Assembly: GCF_014648355.1 (NCBI RefSeq)
Contig: NZ_BMQY01000015.1
Span: 1 to 64,000 of the forward strand
Length of the DNA: 64,000 nucleotides
From: Couchioplanes azureus
GTDB lineage: Bacteria > Actinomycetota > Actinomycetes > Mycobacteriales > Micromonosporaceae
Reading direction: 5' to 3'
Below are positions 52,743-61,803 of the stretch, in pieces. The notes beneath the pieces were generated by a model, which worked only from the letters and a program-made list of their open reading frames with translations, was not told the DNA's origin and did not search any database. Position 1 is the stretch's first letter. Each line of letters starts with the position of its first letter. Both the position numbers and the translations under genes were made by a program.

Positions 52743-53202
52743 GTCTCCTCCTTGTGGGAAGTAAGACGAATGTCGGCGGTCTCTCTTGTGGAGGACGCAC
52801 GCCGGATCGTTGCTGCGAGTGGACATTCGTCTCGTGTGGATTCGCCCCCACCGTAATTCCCGGCCCCGGAACCGTCAACTCGATCACTTCACAATCGACC
52901 TTTTAACCCGGCGTTCAACAATGCGGGTACCGGTGCACCCGCGTTGACCGGCGGAAGTTCAAAAGGCCTTAAAAAGAGGTCGACGGCGTGCCTTAGCTCA
53001 CTTTTCGCAGATTGCTGCGACGGTGCCCGCGGTGGCCACCGGCCCGGGGGTGGCGTCGCCGCGTGCCGCCCGCCGCCCGCCGAGGTCCGGCCCGGCCCGG
53101 CCTGGCGACCCGGCGCGACCCTCCCCGCGGACCGAAAGGACACCGAAAGACCCGCCGCTAGTGTGCGCCCGACATCCACCGAGACACCGAGGAGAATCCG
53201 CC
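52743..53202. other. 460-bp intergenic region between the inhibitor operon and the PD40 gene
   Basis: No gene on either strand. It contains the paired GACGAATGTC / GACATTCGTC repeats described separately, an A+T-richer core (about 52850-53000), and an imperfect hairpin at 52919-52946 (CAATGCGGGT with ACCCGCGTTG). The right third is very GC-rich. It should hold two divergent promoters. Confidence 0.5.
52765..52831. promoter_or_regulatory. Widely spaced 10-bp inverted repeat in the leader of the inhibitor operon
   Basis: GACGAATGTC at 52765-52774 and its exact complement GACATTCGTC at 52822-52831 are separated by 47 bp, 23 to 89 bp upstream of the SSI start. They may be two sites for one regulator or the base of an mRNA stem. 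Confidence 0.5.
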
Positions 53203-54528
53203 ATGAGGCCACGTGCATTCGCTTGCGCCGCGGGGGCGTTGTCGGCAGGGGTTGCGCTGACGTGCCTGACGATTCCCGCGCATGCCGCGGGTACCCACGA
53301 CATCGTCCGGGTCAACGGGTCGTACGACGGCTCCCGGCCGGGCGGTGCCCGCGCGGCGGCGCTCGGTGCCGACGGCCGCCACGTCGTCTTCGTCTCGGCG
53401 GCGGCGAACCTCGTCCCGGGCGACACCAACCGCGTGGACGACGTGTTCGTCCGCGACCTGGTCGCCGGCACCACGACCCGGGTCAGCGTGTCCGGCGGGG
53501 GAGCCCAGGCCGACCGGCGCAGCCACGCGCCGTCGATCAGCGCCGACGGCCGGTACGTCAGCTTCGCGTCGGACGCCGCCAACCTGGTCGACGGCGACAC
53601 CAACGGCAAGCGTGACGTCTTCGTCCGCGACCTGATCGCCGGCACCACCACCCGGGTCAGCCTGGCGCCGTCCGGGGCGCAGGGCACCCGCGACAGTGCC
53701 ACCCTGTCCCGGATCAGCGCCGACGGCCGCCACGTGACCTTCCAGTCGGCCCTGCCGCTCGCCGACGGCACCGAGGGCGACCAGGAGAACGTGTTCGTCC
53801 GTGACCTGGTCGCCGGCACCACGGTCCGGATCAACGTGACCGCCGACGGCCGGCGCGCGAACGTCCCCACCGACAGGGCGCACGGCGACCTCGACGGCTG
53901 GCTCGCGCCCGTCACCGGTGGCCGCTACATCCCGTTCGAGGCGCTGACCTCCCACGCCGACATGAGTCTCTCGGCGGACGTGTACCTGCGGGACCTGGAG
54001 ACCGGCACCACCACGCTGGTCAGCGTCCACCGGAGAGGCTCGGAGGGCACCCTGCACAGCGTGCATCCGTCGATGAGCGCCGACGGGCGCTACGTGGCGT
54101 TCTCGTCCTGGGCGCCGGACCTGGTCGAGGGTGACACCAACGGCCGGCAGGACGTGTTCGTCCGCGACCTGGCCGCCCGGACCACGACCCGGGTGAGCGT
54201 GTCCGGCTCGGGCACGCCGGGCGACCTGGACAGCATCCAGCCGGTGATCAGCTCGGACGGTCGTCACGTGGCGTTCCTTTCGTACGCGCGCAACCTCGTC
54301 GACGGCGACACCAACACCCAGGGGGACGTGTTCGTGCGCGACCTGGTGGCCGGCACCACGACCCGGGTCAATGTGTCCGGCTTCGGCGATCAGGCCGACG
54401 GCTCCAGCGACAACCCGTCGATCAGCGCCTTCGGCACCCGCGTCGTCTTCGACTCGACGGCGTCCAACCTCGTCTTCGGCGACACGAACCTCGCCCGGGA
54501 CGTGTTCCTCCGTACCCTGCGCGACTGA
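53203..54528 (+). CDS. Secreted seven-bladed PD40/TolB-like propeller protein
   Basis: 441 residues; the ATG at 53203 has GAGGAGAATCCGCC upstream. Signal peptide about 1-29 (AFACAAGALSAGVALTCLTI, cleaved near AHA). The mature part consists of seven repeats of the form DGRxVxFxSxAxNLVxGDTNxxxDVFVRDLxAGTTTRVSVS; the third and fourth are degenerate. This is a TolB/PD40-type beta propeller, about 60 residues per blade, with no C-terminal anchor. Binding of calcium or polysaccharide is conceivable from the acidic GDTN loops, but is inference. Confidence 0.88.
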   Translation: MRPRAFACAAGALSAGVALTCLTIPAHAAGTHDIVRVNGSYDGSRPGGARAAALGADGRHVVFVSAAANLVPGDTNRVDDVFVRDLVAGTTTRVSVSGGGAQADRRSHAPSISADGRYVSFASDAANLVDGDTNGKRDVFVRDLIAGTTTRVSLAPSGAQGTRDSATLSRISADGRHVTFQSALPLADGTEGDQENVFVRDLVAGTTVRINVTADGRRANVPTDRAHGDLDGWLAPVTGGRYIPFEALTSHADMSLSADVYLRDLETGTTTLVSVHRRGSEGTLHSVHPSMSADGRYVAFSSWAPDLVEGDTNGRQDVFVRDLAARTTTRVSVSGSGTPGDLDSIQPVISSDGRHVAFLSYARNLVDGDTNTQGDVFVRDLVAGTTTRVNVSGFGDQADGSSDNPSISAFGTRVVFDSTASNLVFGDTNLARDVFLRTLRD

Positions 54529-54533
54529 GCCCA

Positions 54534-54572
54534 GGCGGCCGGGCCGGGACCTCCCGGCCGGGCCCGGCCGCC
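54534..54572 (+). terminator. Terminator hairpin of the PD40 gene
   Basis: A 12-bp perfect stem, GGCGGCCGGGCC (54534-54545) and GGCCCGGCCGCC (54561-54572), loop 15 nt, starts 5 bp after the stop. Confidence 0.75.
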
Positions 54573-54688
54573 GACGGGCTACGTCCGGCCTGCGGCGCTG
54601 CACGGCCTCGGTGCTTGCGGGGGACCCGGGCCGGGATCAGAATGGGGGAGGTTGATGACCCAGCCATTGCTTCGCGAGGAGATGGCTG

Positions 54689-55087
54689 GTGCCCGAAATC
54701 CCTGATGGTGTGCGTTCCCCAAGGTCGGATCCGGGGCACCTCTGCTGGTCACAGAGTCACGTCGGCGACGCTGACGTGATCTGGCTGGCGGGTGAGCTCG
54801 ATCGGGACACGGCAGCGGAACTGGGCCGGCGGTTGACGAGCGTCGCCGAATCCAGCACGGCCGCCACGATCGTGCTGAACCTGTCCTGCCTGTATTTCAT
54901 CGATGCCCGCGGTGCCCGCGTGATCATGGAATTCTGGGACGCTGCGACGAGGCGCGGCCGAGAATTGCAGGTCGACGGGCTGCACGGTATACCGGAGACG
55001 GTATTCGACATACTCGGGTTCAAGCCGAGACCGGCGCGCCGGACAGAGCCACGCGAAGGTGTGAGGGGTACGCGTGAGCGAGGCTGA
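54689..55087 (+). CDS. STAS-domain protein (anti-anti-sigma-like) lacking the phosphorylatable serine
   Basis: 132 residues, GTG start with GAGGAG eight bases upstream. The STAS core is clear: VIWLAGELDRDTAAELGRRL, then IVLNLSCLYFIDARGARVI and HGIPETVFDILGF. At the switch position, where SpoIIAA has Asp-Ser-Ser-Gly, this protein reads Asp72-Ala73-Arg74-Gly75, so the serine normally phosphorylated by an RsbW-type kinase is absent. It may be constitutively active or work without phosphorylation. The last codons overlap the next gene by 14 bp, so the two are likely functional partners. Confidence 0.88.
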   Translation: MPEIPDGVRSPRSDPGHLCWSQSHVGDADVIWLAGELDRDTAAELGRRLTSVAESSTAATIVLNLSCLYFIDARGARVIMEFWDAATRRGRELQVDGLHGIPETVFDILGFKPRPARRTEPREGVRGTRERG

Positions 55088-56564
55088 CGGGCGGGCGGCA
55101 TCGCGCGACACGTCGCCGCAGGAACGCAGGCGGCGAGCCGACCTGTGGCAGGCCGGCGCTGACGAGCGCGAGCGGCTCGCTGACGAGCGGGAGCGGCTGG
55201 CGGACGAGCGCGAGTCGCTGGCCGACGAGCGGGAGCGCCTGGCCGATCGTCTGGAACGGGAGCTGGAGCGGCAGGACTCCGACCGGGCGATGCGCGCCGC
55301 GACGATCGGCGAGACGGACGACGCCGCCGAGGCGGCGGCGACTCAGGCGGCGGTGCGCCGGGCCGAGGCCGCGGTGCAGCGGGCGGAGGCGGAGCTGGAG
55401 CGGACGCGGCAGGCCGCCGCCCGGGCGCAGGCGCGCGCCGCCCTTCGCGCGGCGCGCGCCGAACGGGGCGCAACTGCTCGCAGCGCGGGACCGGCCGCCG
55501 ATACCGAGGAATGCGCATGGTCGGCCGATCGGCGTGACTTCGTCGCCGCGGAACGCGACGTTCAGGCCACCGAACGCGACGCGGTGGCGGACCGGCGCGA
55601 GGAGACCGCCGGGCTGCGCGAGCGGCTGGCCGACGAGCGCGAACGCGGATTGCTGGACCGGGAACGGCGCTCGAACCGGCTCGACCCGGCCGGCCACCGG
55701 CCGCGGCCGGCACGGCTCGACGCCGGCGGAGGTCCCACGGACGACGCGCAGGCACGGGCCGCCGGTGAACGCCAGCGCGTGCGTGCCGCGGCCGATCGGC
55801 GCGCCGCCGCGCACGACCGGGACCGGGCCGCCGCGGAGTGGGGCCCGCAGGCGTACGGGCCGATGCTGCTGGCCAGTTTCGCCCCACTGGCCCGGCAGTT
55901 GTTCGACAACGACGACTTGCCCACCGCGCTCGCCCAGGTGCTCAAGCTCACCGTGGCGGCCGTGGCCGGATGCGACTGCGCCAGCGTCACGCTGGTCCGG
56001 CACGGGCGCGTCGTGCGTACCGTGACCAGCGACGCGGACGCCGCCGAGCTCGACGACGTCCAGTTCGCGACCGGCATCGGCCCGGCCCCGGAGGCGATGT
56101 ACGGCGAGGATCCCGTCTACGTTCCCGACCTGCCGGCCGCGCGCCGCTGGCCGGTGCTGGCCGCCACCGCGGCCCAGCTGGGCATGAGCAGCGCTCTGTC
56201 CTACGGCCTGTACGTCCAGCGGCCGGCGCACTGGTCGGCGCTCGGTGCCTTCACCCTCTACGCGGCGGCACCCGATGCGTTCGGCGACGACGACCACGAC
56301 TTCGGCTCCATCCTCGCGGCCTACCTCGCGGTTGCCGTCGCCGCCGCACAGCGCCAGGACGAGGTCGGCCGCCGTGAAGCCGCGTTGCACCGAGCACTGA
56401 GCACCCGCGACATCATCGGGCAGGCCAAGGGGATCCTGATGGGACGCCAGCACTTGTCCGCCGGCGAAGCGTTCGACCAGTTGCGTCGCGTCTCTCAACA
56501 GCTCAACCGCAAACTCGCCGACGTCGCCCAGCACCTGGCGGAGACCGGAGAGATGCCGACGTAG
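55074..56564 (+). CDS. Coiled-coil GAF-ANTAR regulator
   Basis: 496 residues, GTG start 14 bp inside the previous gene with GAGGGG upstream. Residues 15-265 are almost wholly charged coiled coil, including exact heptads ADERERL repeated four times near residues 28-56 and several further ERD/ADRR heptads. A GAF domain (about 275-430) follows, then an ANTAR RNA-binding domain (about 440-490: STRDIIGQAKGILMGRQHLS, then AGEAFDQLRRVSQQLNRKLA). ANTAR proteins act by binding paired hairpins in mRNA leaders to prevent termination. Coupling to a STAS protein suggests input from a partner-switching pathway. Confidence 0.9.
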   Translation: MSEADGRAASRDTSPQERRRRADLWQAGADERERLADERERLADERESLADERERLADRLERELERQDSDRAMRAATIGETDDAAEAAATQAAVRRAEAAVQRAEAELERTRQAAARAQARAALRAARAERGATARSAGPAADTEECAWSADRRDFVAAERDVQATERDAVADRREETAGLRERLADERERGLLDRERRSNRLDPAGHRPRPARLDAGGGPTDDAQARAAGERQRVRAAADRRAAAHDRDRAAAEWGPQAYGPMLLASFAPLARQLFDNDDLPTALAQVLKLTVAAVAGCDCASVTLVRHGRVVRTVTSDADAAELDDVQFATGIGPAPEAMYGEDPVYVPDLPAARRWPVLAATAAQLGMSSALSYGLYVQRPAHWSALGAFTLYAAAPDAFGDDDHDFGSILAAYLAVAVAAAQRQDEVGRREAALHRALSTRDIIGQAKGILMGRQHLSAGEAFDQLRRVSQQLNRKLADVAQHLAETGEMPT

Positions 56565-56574
56565 GGCTGCGCCG

Positions 56575-57120
56575 TCAGTGTGGTCGCGCGGCGGCGAACA
56601 CGCCCGGACGGGGTACGGGACCGACGCCGGATTCGCGTCCGGGCCGGAGCCTGGCGTGGCGCTGCCCCGGGCCGGCCCCGTCGCGTGCGGCGAGGGCGTC
56701 GGCGACCGCACCGGTGGCGAATCCGTAGACGGCCTTGTGCAGGACGTCGACCGCGAGCTCGCCCCGCGGCCAGGTCTGCGGCGGAGCGCCCACCCCGGTG
56801 GCGTTCTCCAGGATCTGGTCGGCGGTCAGGCGCACCACCGTGAACATGCCCGAGGCCCAGGGACCGCGCAGCCCGGCCCGCGCCATGACACCGCGTACCA
56901 CGCCGAGGGCGGCCGCCTGTCCGTAGTGCATGGTCAGATTCAGCCGCCGGTCCCGGTGATCCGGTCGCTCCCGCAGGCCGGTCAGCCGGGCCAGCACCCG
57001 AGCCGGCACGTACGAGTCCGGTCTCCCGGTGACCCGCTGTTCGAGCTTCTCCGCCACGGTCATGGCCACTGCCCCGGCCAGCCCCGCGACCAGCCCTTGC
57101 CACATGGCTCTTCTCAGCAT
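56575..57120 (-). CDS. Membrane-associated protein, unknown function
   Basis: About 181 residues from the ATG at 57120; an ATG at 57105 has GAGAAGAG just upstream and is equally possible. An N-terminal glycine-zipper-like hydrophobic segment (MWQGLVAGLAGAVAMTVAEKL) is followed by NLTMHYGQAAALGVVRGVMARAG and ELAVDVLHKAVYGFATGAVAD, a pattern seen in small actinobacterial proteins with no assigned function. The C-terminal 40 residues are Arg/Pro/Gly-rich and poorly conserved in appearance. It converges with the ANTAR gene, only 10 bp between the stops. Confidence 0.7.
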   Translation of the reverse strand: MLRRAMWQGLVAGLAGAVAMTVAEKLEQRVTGRPDSYVPARVLARLTGLRERPDHRDRRLNLTMHYGQAAALGVVRGVMARAGLRGPWASGMFTVVRLTADQILENATGVGAPPQTWPRGELAVDVLHKAVYGFATGAVADALAARDGAGPGQRHARLRPGRESGVGPVPRPGVFAAARPH

Positions 57121-57449
57121 GTGCGCCGCGTACCCCGTGCTGCGCCGCTTACTCCCGTCATCCGGGGACGGCCCTGCTTGATCAGGATCGGCCAGGGCCA
57201 ACCCGGGCATTCCCGCGACGCGGCATGCGCGCGTCGCTGTGCGGAACGGACCGCCGGAGGGTGACTCCACCGGCGTGGTGCGGCGCTGACCGTGAGGTAC
57301 CCGCCGAGGTGCGCGCCGGTTGCCGTTCGGGATCGAGTCGTCCGTGCGCCGGCGCCCGGCTCAGCGACCGCAGGCGTACGCCGATACAGCAGACGTTTGC
57401 GGCCGCCGGAAGTGAGGCCACCACGCGATGTCTCGGATGGGGAATCTCG
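57121..57449. other. 329-bp stretch without a confident gene
   Basis: The plus frame of the PQ-loop protein stays open back to 57225, but that part has Arg/Cys-rich composition and no ribosome-binding site. No other frame, repeat or hairpin is convincing; it probably holds two divergent promoters. Confidence 0.45.
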
Positions 57450-58172
57450 GTGTTCAGCGTTCTTATCGGTTGGATGGCTGCAGGGCTGTCCGTCACCCTG
57501 CTGTGGCCGCAGGTCTGGACGTCGGCCGTACGCCGGCGGACCGCCGGGCTGTCTCCGACCGCGACCTGGCTGGGCGTCGCGCTGCCGCTCGGCTGGATTG
57601 AGTACGGCCTGCTGATCGGCGATCCGGTGCAGATCGTCACGAACACCGTGACCGGGCTGGCGGGGCTCGCCATCCTGGTCGCCCTGCTGGTCGCCCGCCC
57701 GGACCTGCGCCGGCGCCGGACCGGCCTGGGCGCGGCGAGCGGCGCCACGGCTCTGTTGGCCGTCACGGCCGCCGCCGCCGGCCTCGCGTACCTGCCCGGA
57801 TCGGACGACCGCGCCCTCGGCTCCGCCCTGGGAGTGGCCCTGACCGGCGCGGTCCTGCTGGCCAACCTCCCGCAACCGCTCGCCCTGCTGCGCGACCGCG
57901 GGCAGGATCTCTCCGGTGTCTCCGGGCTCCGGTGGGGCCTGTCGGCCGCGGCCAATCTCTGCTGGGCCGGGTACGCGCACGACACCGGTCAGTCCGCGGT
58001 GCTGGTGTGCTCGCTCGCCGGCCTGATCTCCTGCCTGGTGGTGTGCGTCGTCCTGGTCATGGCCCGGCGGCCGGCGCCGGTGTCCGCGGCTGCCGTACCG
58101 GCCGGCGTGGTGGCCGTGCCGCGAGCCGCCGCCGACACCGACGCCCTGGTGCTGTCCGTGGCGGCGGCGTGA
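57450..58172 (+). CDS. PQ-loop repeat membrane protein (SemiSWEET/MtN3-like)
   Basis: 240 residues from the GTG at 57450, with GGATGGGGA before it. There are about seven hydrophobic helices. Two PQ motifs, LLWPQVWTSAVRRRTAGLSP near residue 18 and LLANLPQPLALLRDRGQDLS near residue 140, are each followed by helices in the three-helix unit pattern of the SWEET/PQ-loop superfamily, so the protein is a duplicated SemiSWEET. Sugar or amino-acid transport is the usual role; the substrate is unknown. Confidence 0.78.
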   Translation: MFSVLIGWMAAGLSVTLLWPQVWTSAVRRRTAGLSPTATWLGVALPLGWIEYGLLIGDPVQIVTNTVTGLAGLAILVALLVARPDLRRRRTGLGAASGATALLAVTAAAAGLAYLPGSDDRALGSALGVALTGAVLLANLPQPLALLRDRGQDLSGVSGLRWGLSAAANLCWAGYAHDTGQSAVLVCSLAGLISCLVVCVVLVMARRPAPVSAAAVPAGVVAVPRAAADTDALVLSVAAA

Positions 58173-58247
58173 TCTCGTCCTGCCGGCGGGCAGCAACATC
58201 GATAGCCGTCTGAGGATGAGGCGAGCGGCCGGGCTAGCATTCCTGTC

Positions 58248-59204
58248 ATGATCGACTACGTTGCCGCGGACTTCGGCATCCGTCTGGTCTCCGTCGAAGC
58301 GATCGACGGCGGGGTGGACCGGGCGGCGCAGAACATGCGGGGACGCACGGCAACGGCCGCATACGCGATCAAGTGGTCCGCCGGTGGCACCGCGGCCGGA
58401 CTCGTGGTGCCCAGCGCCCTCGCCGATCGGGGGCTGCGGGCGGTGGCCGCTCCGGTCCGGACGCGGGACGGTCGTCTGTGGTCGGAGCGGGACGGGCGCC
58501 GCCTGTCGGTCGTGCCGTGGGTGGGTGACCGTTCCGGTCTCGACGGTGGCCTGGACGAGGCCCAGTGGCGCGAGTTCGGCGCGGTGCTCGCCGCGGCGCA
58601 TGCGCTGCCGGTCACGCCGGAGCTGGCGGCCGTGCTACCCGTCGCCGGCCACGAGCAGGACCTCGCGGCGACCCGGGCGACCCAGGAACTGCTGCAGTCC
58701 TCGCCACCGCCCGACGACATCGCCGCCCGGACCCGCGAGATCTGGATGGCGCACGCGGAACGCATCGCGGCGGTCGCGGACCGGGTCGAGTCGCTGGCGC
58801 CGGCGGTGACGCCGTCGACGGTGTGCCACACCGACCCTCACCTGGGCAACGTCCTGGCGGCGCCCGGCCGGACGTGGCTGATCGACTGGGATGACGCGGC
58901 GTTGTCCACGCCCGAGCACGACCTCATGTTCGTCCTCGGCGGAACCTACGGCGACGAGCACATCGGCGCCCGGGAACGGGACTGGTTCTTCGAGGGCTAC
59001 GGGCCGGTGACGGTGGACCCCCGCCGCCTTGCGTACTGGCGTGGCAGCCGTGGTCTCGCGGACATCGCATTCCTCGCCGGGGAGGCGTTCACGCCCGGCG
59101 ACTATGGCGACACCTGGCGGGCGAGGGCAGTGCGGCTGCTGGAGGCGAACCTCCGGCCCGATGCCCTCATAGCGATGGCAATGGACCCGTTCGACGCCGG
59201 CTAG
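58248..59204 (+). CDS. Phosphotransferase of the aminoglycoside/choline-kinase superfamily
   Basis: 318 residues; the ATG lies 7 bases after TAGCAT and lacks a ribosome-binding site, so the message is probably leaderless. The catalytic loop is CHTDPHLGNVL with Asp196, and the metal-binding motif is LIDWDDAAL with Asp213. The N-lobe is short, with a Lys in AIKWSAGG. The family phosphorylates aminoglycosides, homoserine, choline or sugars; resistance function should not be assumed. A bidirectional terminator separates it from the convergent gene. Confidence 0.88.
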   Translation: MIDYVAADFGIRLVSVEAIDGGVDRAAQNMRGRTATAAYAIKWSAGGTAAGLVVPSALADRGLRAVAAPVRTRDGRLWSERDGRRLSVVPWVGDRSGLDGGLDEAQWREFGAVLAAAHALPVTPELAAVLPVAGHEQDLAATRATQELLQSSPPPDDIAARTREIWMAHAERIAAVADRVESLAPAVTPSTVCHTDPHLGNVLAAPGRTWLIDWDDAALSTPEHDLMFVLGGTYGDEHIGARERDWFFEGYGPVTVDPRRLAYWRGSRGLADIAFLAGEAFTPGDYGDTWRARAVRLLEANLRPDALIAMAMDPFDAG

Positions 59205-59231
59205 CAAGGCCTCGGGGGATCGCCGGCCATG

Positions 59232-59264
59232 CCGAACGGCCCGGCGAGGCGCCGGGCCGTTCGG
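59232..59264. terminator. Bidirectional terminator between convergent genes
   Basis: A perfect 14-bp stem (CCGAACGGCCCGGC at 59232-59245 and its complement at 59251-59264) with a 5-nt loop lies midway between the stops at 59204 (+) and 59294 (-). Confidence 0.85.
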
Positions 59265-59293
59265 TTGGGGGGGTGGGTCACGTTCGCCGGTTG

Positions 59294-60046
59294 TCAGGCG
59301 CGGATCGCGTTGAGCAGGATCTTGCCCTCCTGGCGGGCGCAGCTGCCCCAGCCGTTGGCGGTGCTGACCTTCAGCACGTAGGCGCGCTTGGCGTCCAGGC
59401 CGCTGAACGTGCGGGTCAGCTTGGCGGTGGTCCAGCCCGTCTGGGTGGTGGTGACGGTGCTGATCACCTTGTTGTCGGCCAGCCGGACCAGCTGGAGCTT
59501 GGTGGTGACCGCGATGGTGGGCCTCTTGAGGTCGTCGCCGCGGGCGCCGCCGGCGGGACCGACCAGGTAGCCCTTCCACTGCGGGGCGGACATCTCGAAG
59601 ACGGCCCGGCTGCGGTCGGTGCCGCGGTAACCGCGCGCCTTGGTCACGATCGTGGGCGCGAGGGACTTCTCGGTGACGGTGATCTGGTCGCCCTGGCCGA
59701 AGGCGTCCTCGGCCCGCACGGTGATCTTGTACGTGCTGCAGGCGTTCGGGGTGGCCACGCTCAGGTGGTGCCGGCCGTCGGCCAGGGCCTGGGTGGCCGG
59801 GACGAGGGTGCTCGCCACGGTGGCCGCGCCGTCCTTGACGGTGACCCGGTAGCGGGCGGCGTGGCTGACCGGCTTCCAGTAGACGTCGGTCTGGGTGGCG
59901 CTGCTCGCCGAGCGGACCTGCTGCACACCCATCGGGACGCCGGGAACCTCGGCGTCGGCGGCGGCCGACGCCGCTTGCGGGGCGGCGAGCACGGCGCCGG
60001 CCAGGGCCACACCGAGGGTGGCGACGAGGCGCGACAACTTCTTCAT
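59294..60046 (-). CDS. Secreted fibronectin III-like protein, unknown function
   Basis: 250 residues from the ATG at 60046 (AGGAGCAGGGGAAC upstream); earlier in-frame ATGs lack a site. Signal peptide about 1-29 (KKLSRLVATLGVALAGAVLA, cleaved near ASA). The next 90 residues look like a fibronectin type III fold (TDVYWKPVSHAARYRVTVKD, then ACSTYKITVRAEDAFGQG), followed by a second beta domain (VSTANGWGSCARQEGK near the end). Two Cys may pair. The exported role is unknown. Confidence 0.75.
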   Translation of the reverse strand: MKKLSRLVATLGVALAGAVLAAPQAASAAADAEVPGVPMGVQQVRSASSATQTDVYWKPVSHAARYRVTVKDGAATVASTLVPATQALADGRHHLSVATPNACSTYKITVRAEDAFGQGDQITVTEKSLAPTIVTKARGYRGTDRSRAVFEMSAPQWKGYLVGPAGGARGDDLKRPTIAVTTKLQLVRLADNKVISTVTTTQTGWTTAKLTRTFSGLDAKRAYVLKVSTANGWGSCARQEGKILLNAIRA

Positions 60047-60305
60047 GTTCCCCTGCTCCTTCATGCTTGCTGACCCCGACAACATTGCCGGACCCAGGTC
60101 AAGCCGACCTCAACCGAAGTTCTGCCTTCCCGCAGATCACCGGCGAGGTGCAAGGCACTCACCACCACTGCGGTGCGAGGCACCGCGATGACTGAAGAAC
60201 GAGATCTCCATTTGTCTCAGGTGCCGCACGGCGGGGCCGATGGTCGGCCTCGATCGATCGGCGGCACCTCGCCGCCGGGGTCGAGCGACGAACGGAGCTG
60301 GTGGC

Positions 60306-61757
60306 ATGCGTACCGTCGGAGCGTTTCGGCGTGGTGGTGCACTCGCGCTGGCTGCCTGCACCACTGCCCTGGTGGTTGCGGCGCCGGGTGGCCCGGCACA
60401 GGCCGACGTGACGAAGTCCACCTCGGGCGGGTGGCTCTGGGAGGGCACGACCCGGACGGTGGGTAACGTCCGCGACGACGTGAACTTCGGTGGCCTGCCC
60501 GCGAACGTCCAGCCGACCGGCAAGGGCGTCGGCATCGCGCTGATCGACACCGGCGTCGCGCCGGTGCCCGGTCTCCTGTCGGGCAACGTCGTCAACGGTC
60601 CGGACCTGTCCTTCGACAGCCAGGACCCGAAGACCCGGTACGTCGACCGCTTCGGCCACGGCACCCACCTGGCCGGGCTGATCTCGGCGCGGACCCCCGG
60701 CTTCACCGGTCTGGCGGCCGACGCGAAGCTCACCTCCATCAAGGTCGGCGCGGCCAACGGCGCGGTCGACGTCTCCCAGGTGATCGCCGGCATCGACTGG
60801 GCGACCGCGCACCGCAACGACGACCCCAAGAACCCGATCAAGGTCATGGTCCTCGCGTACGGCACCGACGGCACGCAGGCCTCCATCGTCGACCCGTTGT
60901 CCGCCGCGGTGGAGAACGCCTGGCGCGCCGGCATCACGGTGGTCGTGGCCGGCGGTAACGACGGGATCGGTGCCCGGCTGCGCAACCCGGCGACCGACCC
61001 GTTCGTCATCGCCGTCGGCGCCCTGGACGACAACGCCACCGCCACCTGGTCCGACGACAAGCTCGCCGACTTCAGCAGCGGCGGCAGCAGCGCCCGGTAC
61101 CCGGACGTCATCTCGGCCGGTCGTTCGCTGGTCTCGCTGCGCGCGCCCGGCTCCTTCATCGACGTCCGGTACCCCGGCGCCCGGATCGGCACCAACTACT
61201 TCGTGGGCAGCGGCAGCTCGCAGGCCGCCGCGGTCACCGGCGCGGTGGTGGCCGACCTGCTCCAGCTGTTCCCGGCCCTCACGCCGAACCAGATCAAGAG
61301 CGTCATCAAGACCAGCGCACAGACCATCACCGCGTCGAACAGGGTCGCCTACAAGGTCCTCGACATCACGCGGGCGTGGAAGGCGTACTCGCAGGCGCCG
61401 CTCAGCTACAACGTGGCGAGTACCGCCCAGAGGTTCACCCCGTCGACCGGCACCGGAACGCTCGAAGGTTCGCGGGGCACCATGCACATCTCCGACGGCA
61501 CGGTCGCGCTCAAGGGCGAGAACGACATCTTCGGCCCGTTCAGCACGAAGAGCTGGGCTCCCGCCAGCGCAGCACAGAAGTCCTGGTCCGGCGGCAGGTG
61601 GATGGGGCACGACTGGACCGGGACCGGCTACACCGCCGCCGCGTCCGGAATGTCGTCCTGGACCGGCCGCTCGTGGTCGGGCCGCTCGTGGTCGGGCCGT
61701 TCCTGGTCGAACAACTCCTGGACGGCGGTGACCTGGCAGAACGCCGCCTGGTCCTGA
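60306..61757 (+). CDS. Secreted S8 (subtilisin-like) peptidase with SWSGR tail repeats
   Basis: 483 residues; ATG at 60306 with GGAGCTGG upstream. Signal peptide about 1-34. The triad is Asp81 (ALIDTGVAP), His118 (FGHGTHLAG) and Ser305 (GSGSSQAAA), with the oxyanion Asn218 (VVAGGND). The usual GTSMA is GSSQA here, a variant seen in other actinobacterial S8 enzymes. The C-terminal 50 residues are Trp-rich, with tandem SWSGR units (three to four copies). Likely an extracellular protease; the SSI-like and other inhibitors encoded at 41.5 and 52 kb could target enzymes of this kind, though nothing here shows it. Confidence 0.93.
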   Translation: MRTVGAFRRGGALALAACTTALVVAAPGGPAQADVTKSTSGGWLWEGTTRTVGNVRDDVNFGGLPANVQPTGKGVGIALIDTGVAPVPGLLSGNVVNGPDLSFDSQDPKTRYVDRFGHGTHLAGLISARTPGFTGLAADAKLTSIKVGAANGAVDVSQVIAGIDWATAHRNDDPKNPIKVMVLAYGTDGTQASIVDPLSAAVENAWRAGITVVVAGGNDGIGARLRNPATDPFVIAVGALDDNATATWSDDKLADFSSGGSSARYPDVISAGRSLVSLRAPGSFIDVRYPGARIGTNYFVGSGSSQAAAVTGAVVADLLQLFPALTPNQIKSVIKTSAQTITASNRVAYKVLDITRAWKAYSQAPLSYNVASTAQRFTPSTGTGTLEGSRGTMHISDGTVALKGENDIFGPFSTKSWAPASAAQKSWSGGRWMGHDWTGTGYTAAASGMSSWTGRSWSGRSWSGRSWSNNSWTAVTWQNAAWS

Positions 61758-61803
61758 CCCCGGCCCGGACCGGGTACACCACGACCGGTGCGGGTCAGGC
61801 ACG

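Noticed and set aside
58248..59204. Aminoglycoside-resistance gene
   Set aside because: The catalytic motifs only place it in the wide APH/choline-kinase superfamily; nothing indicates antibiotic substrates.
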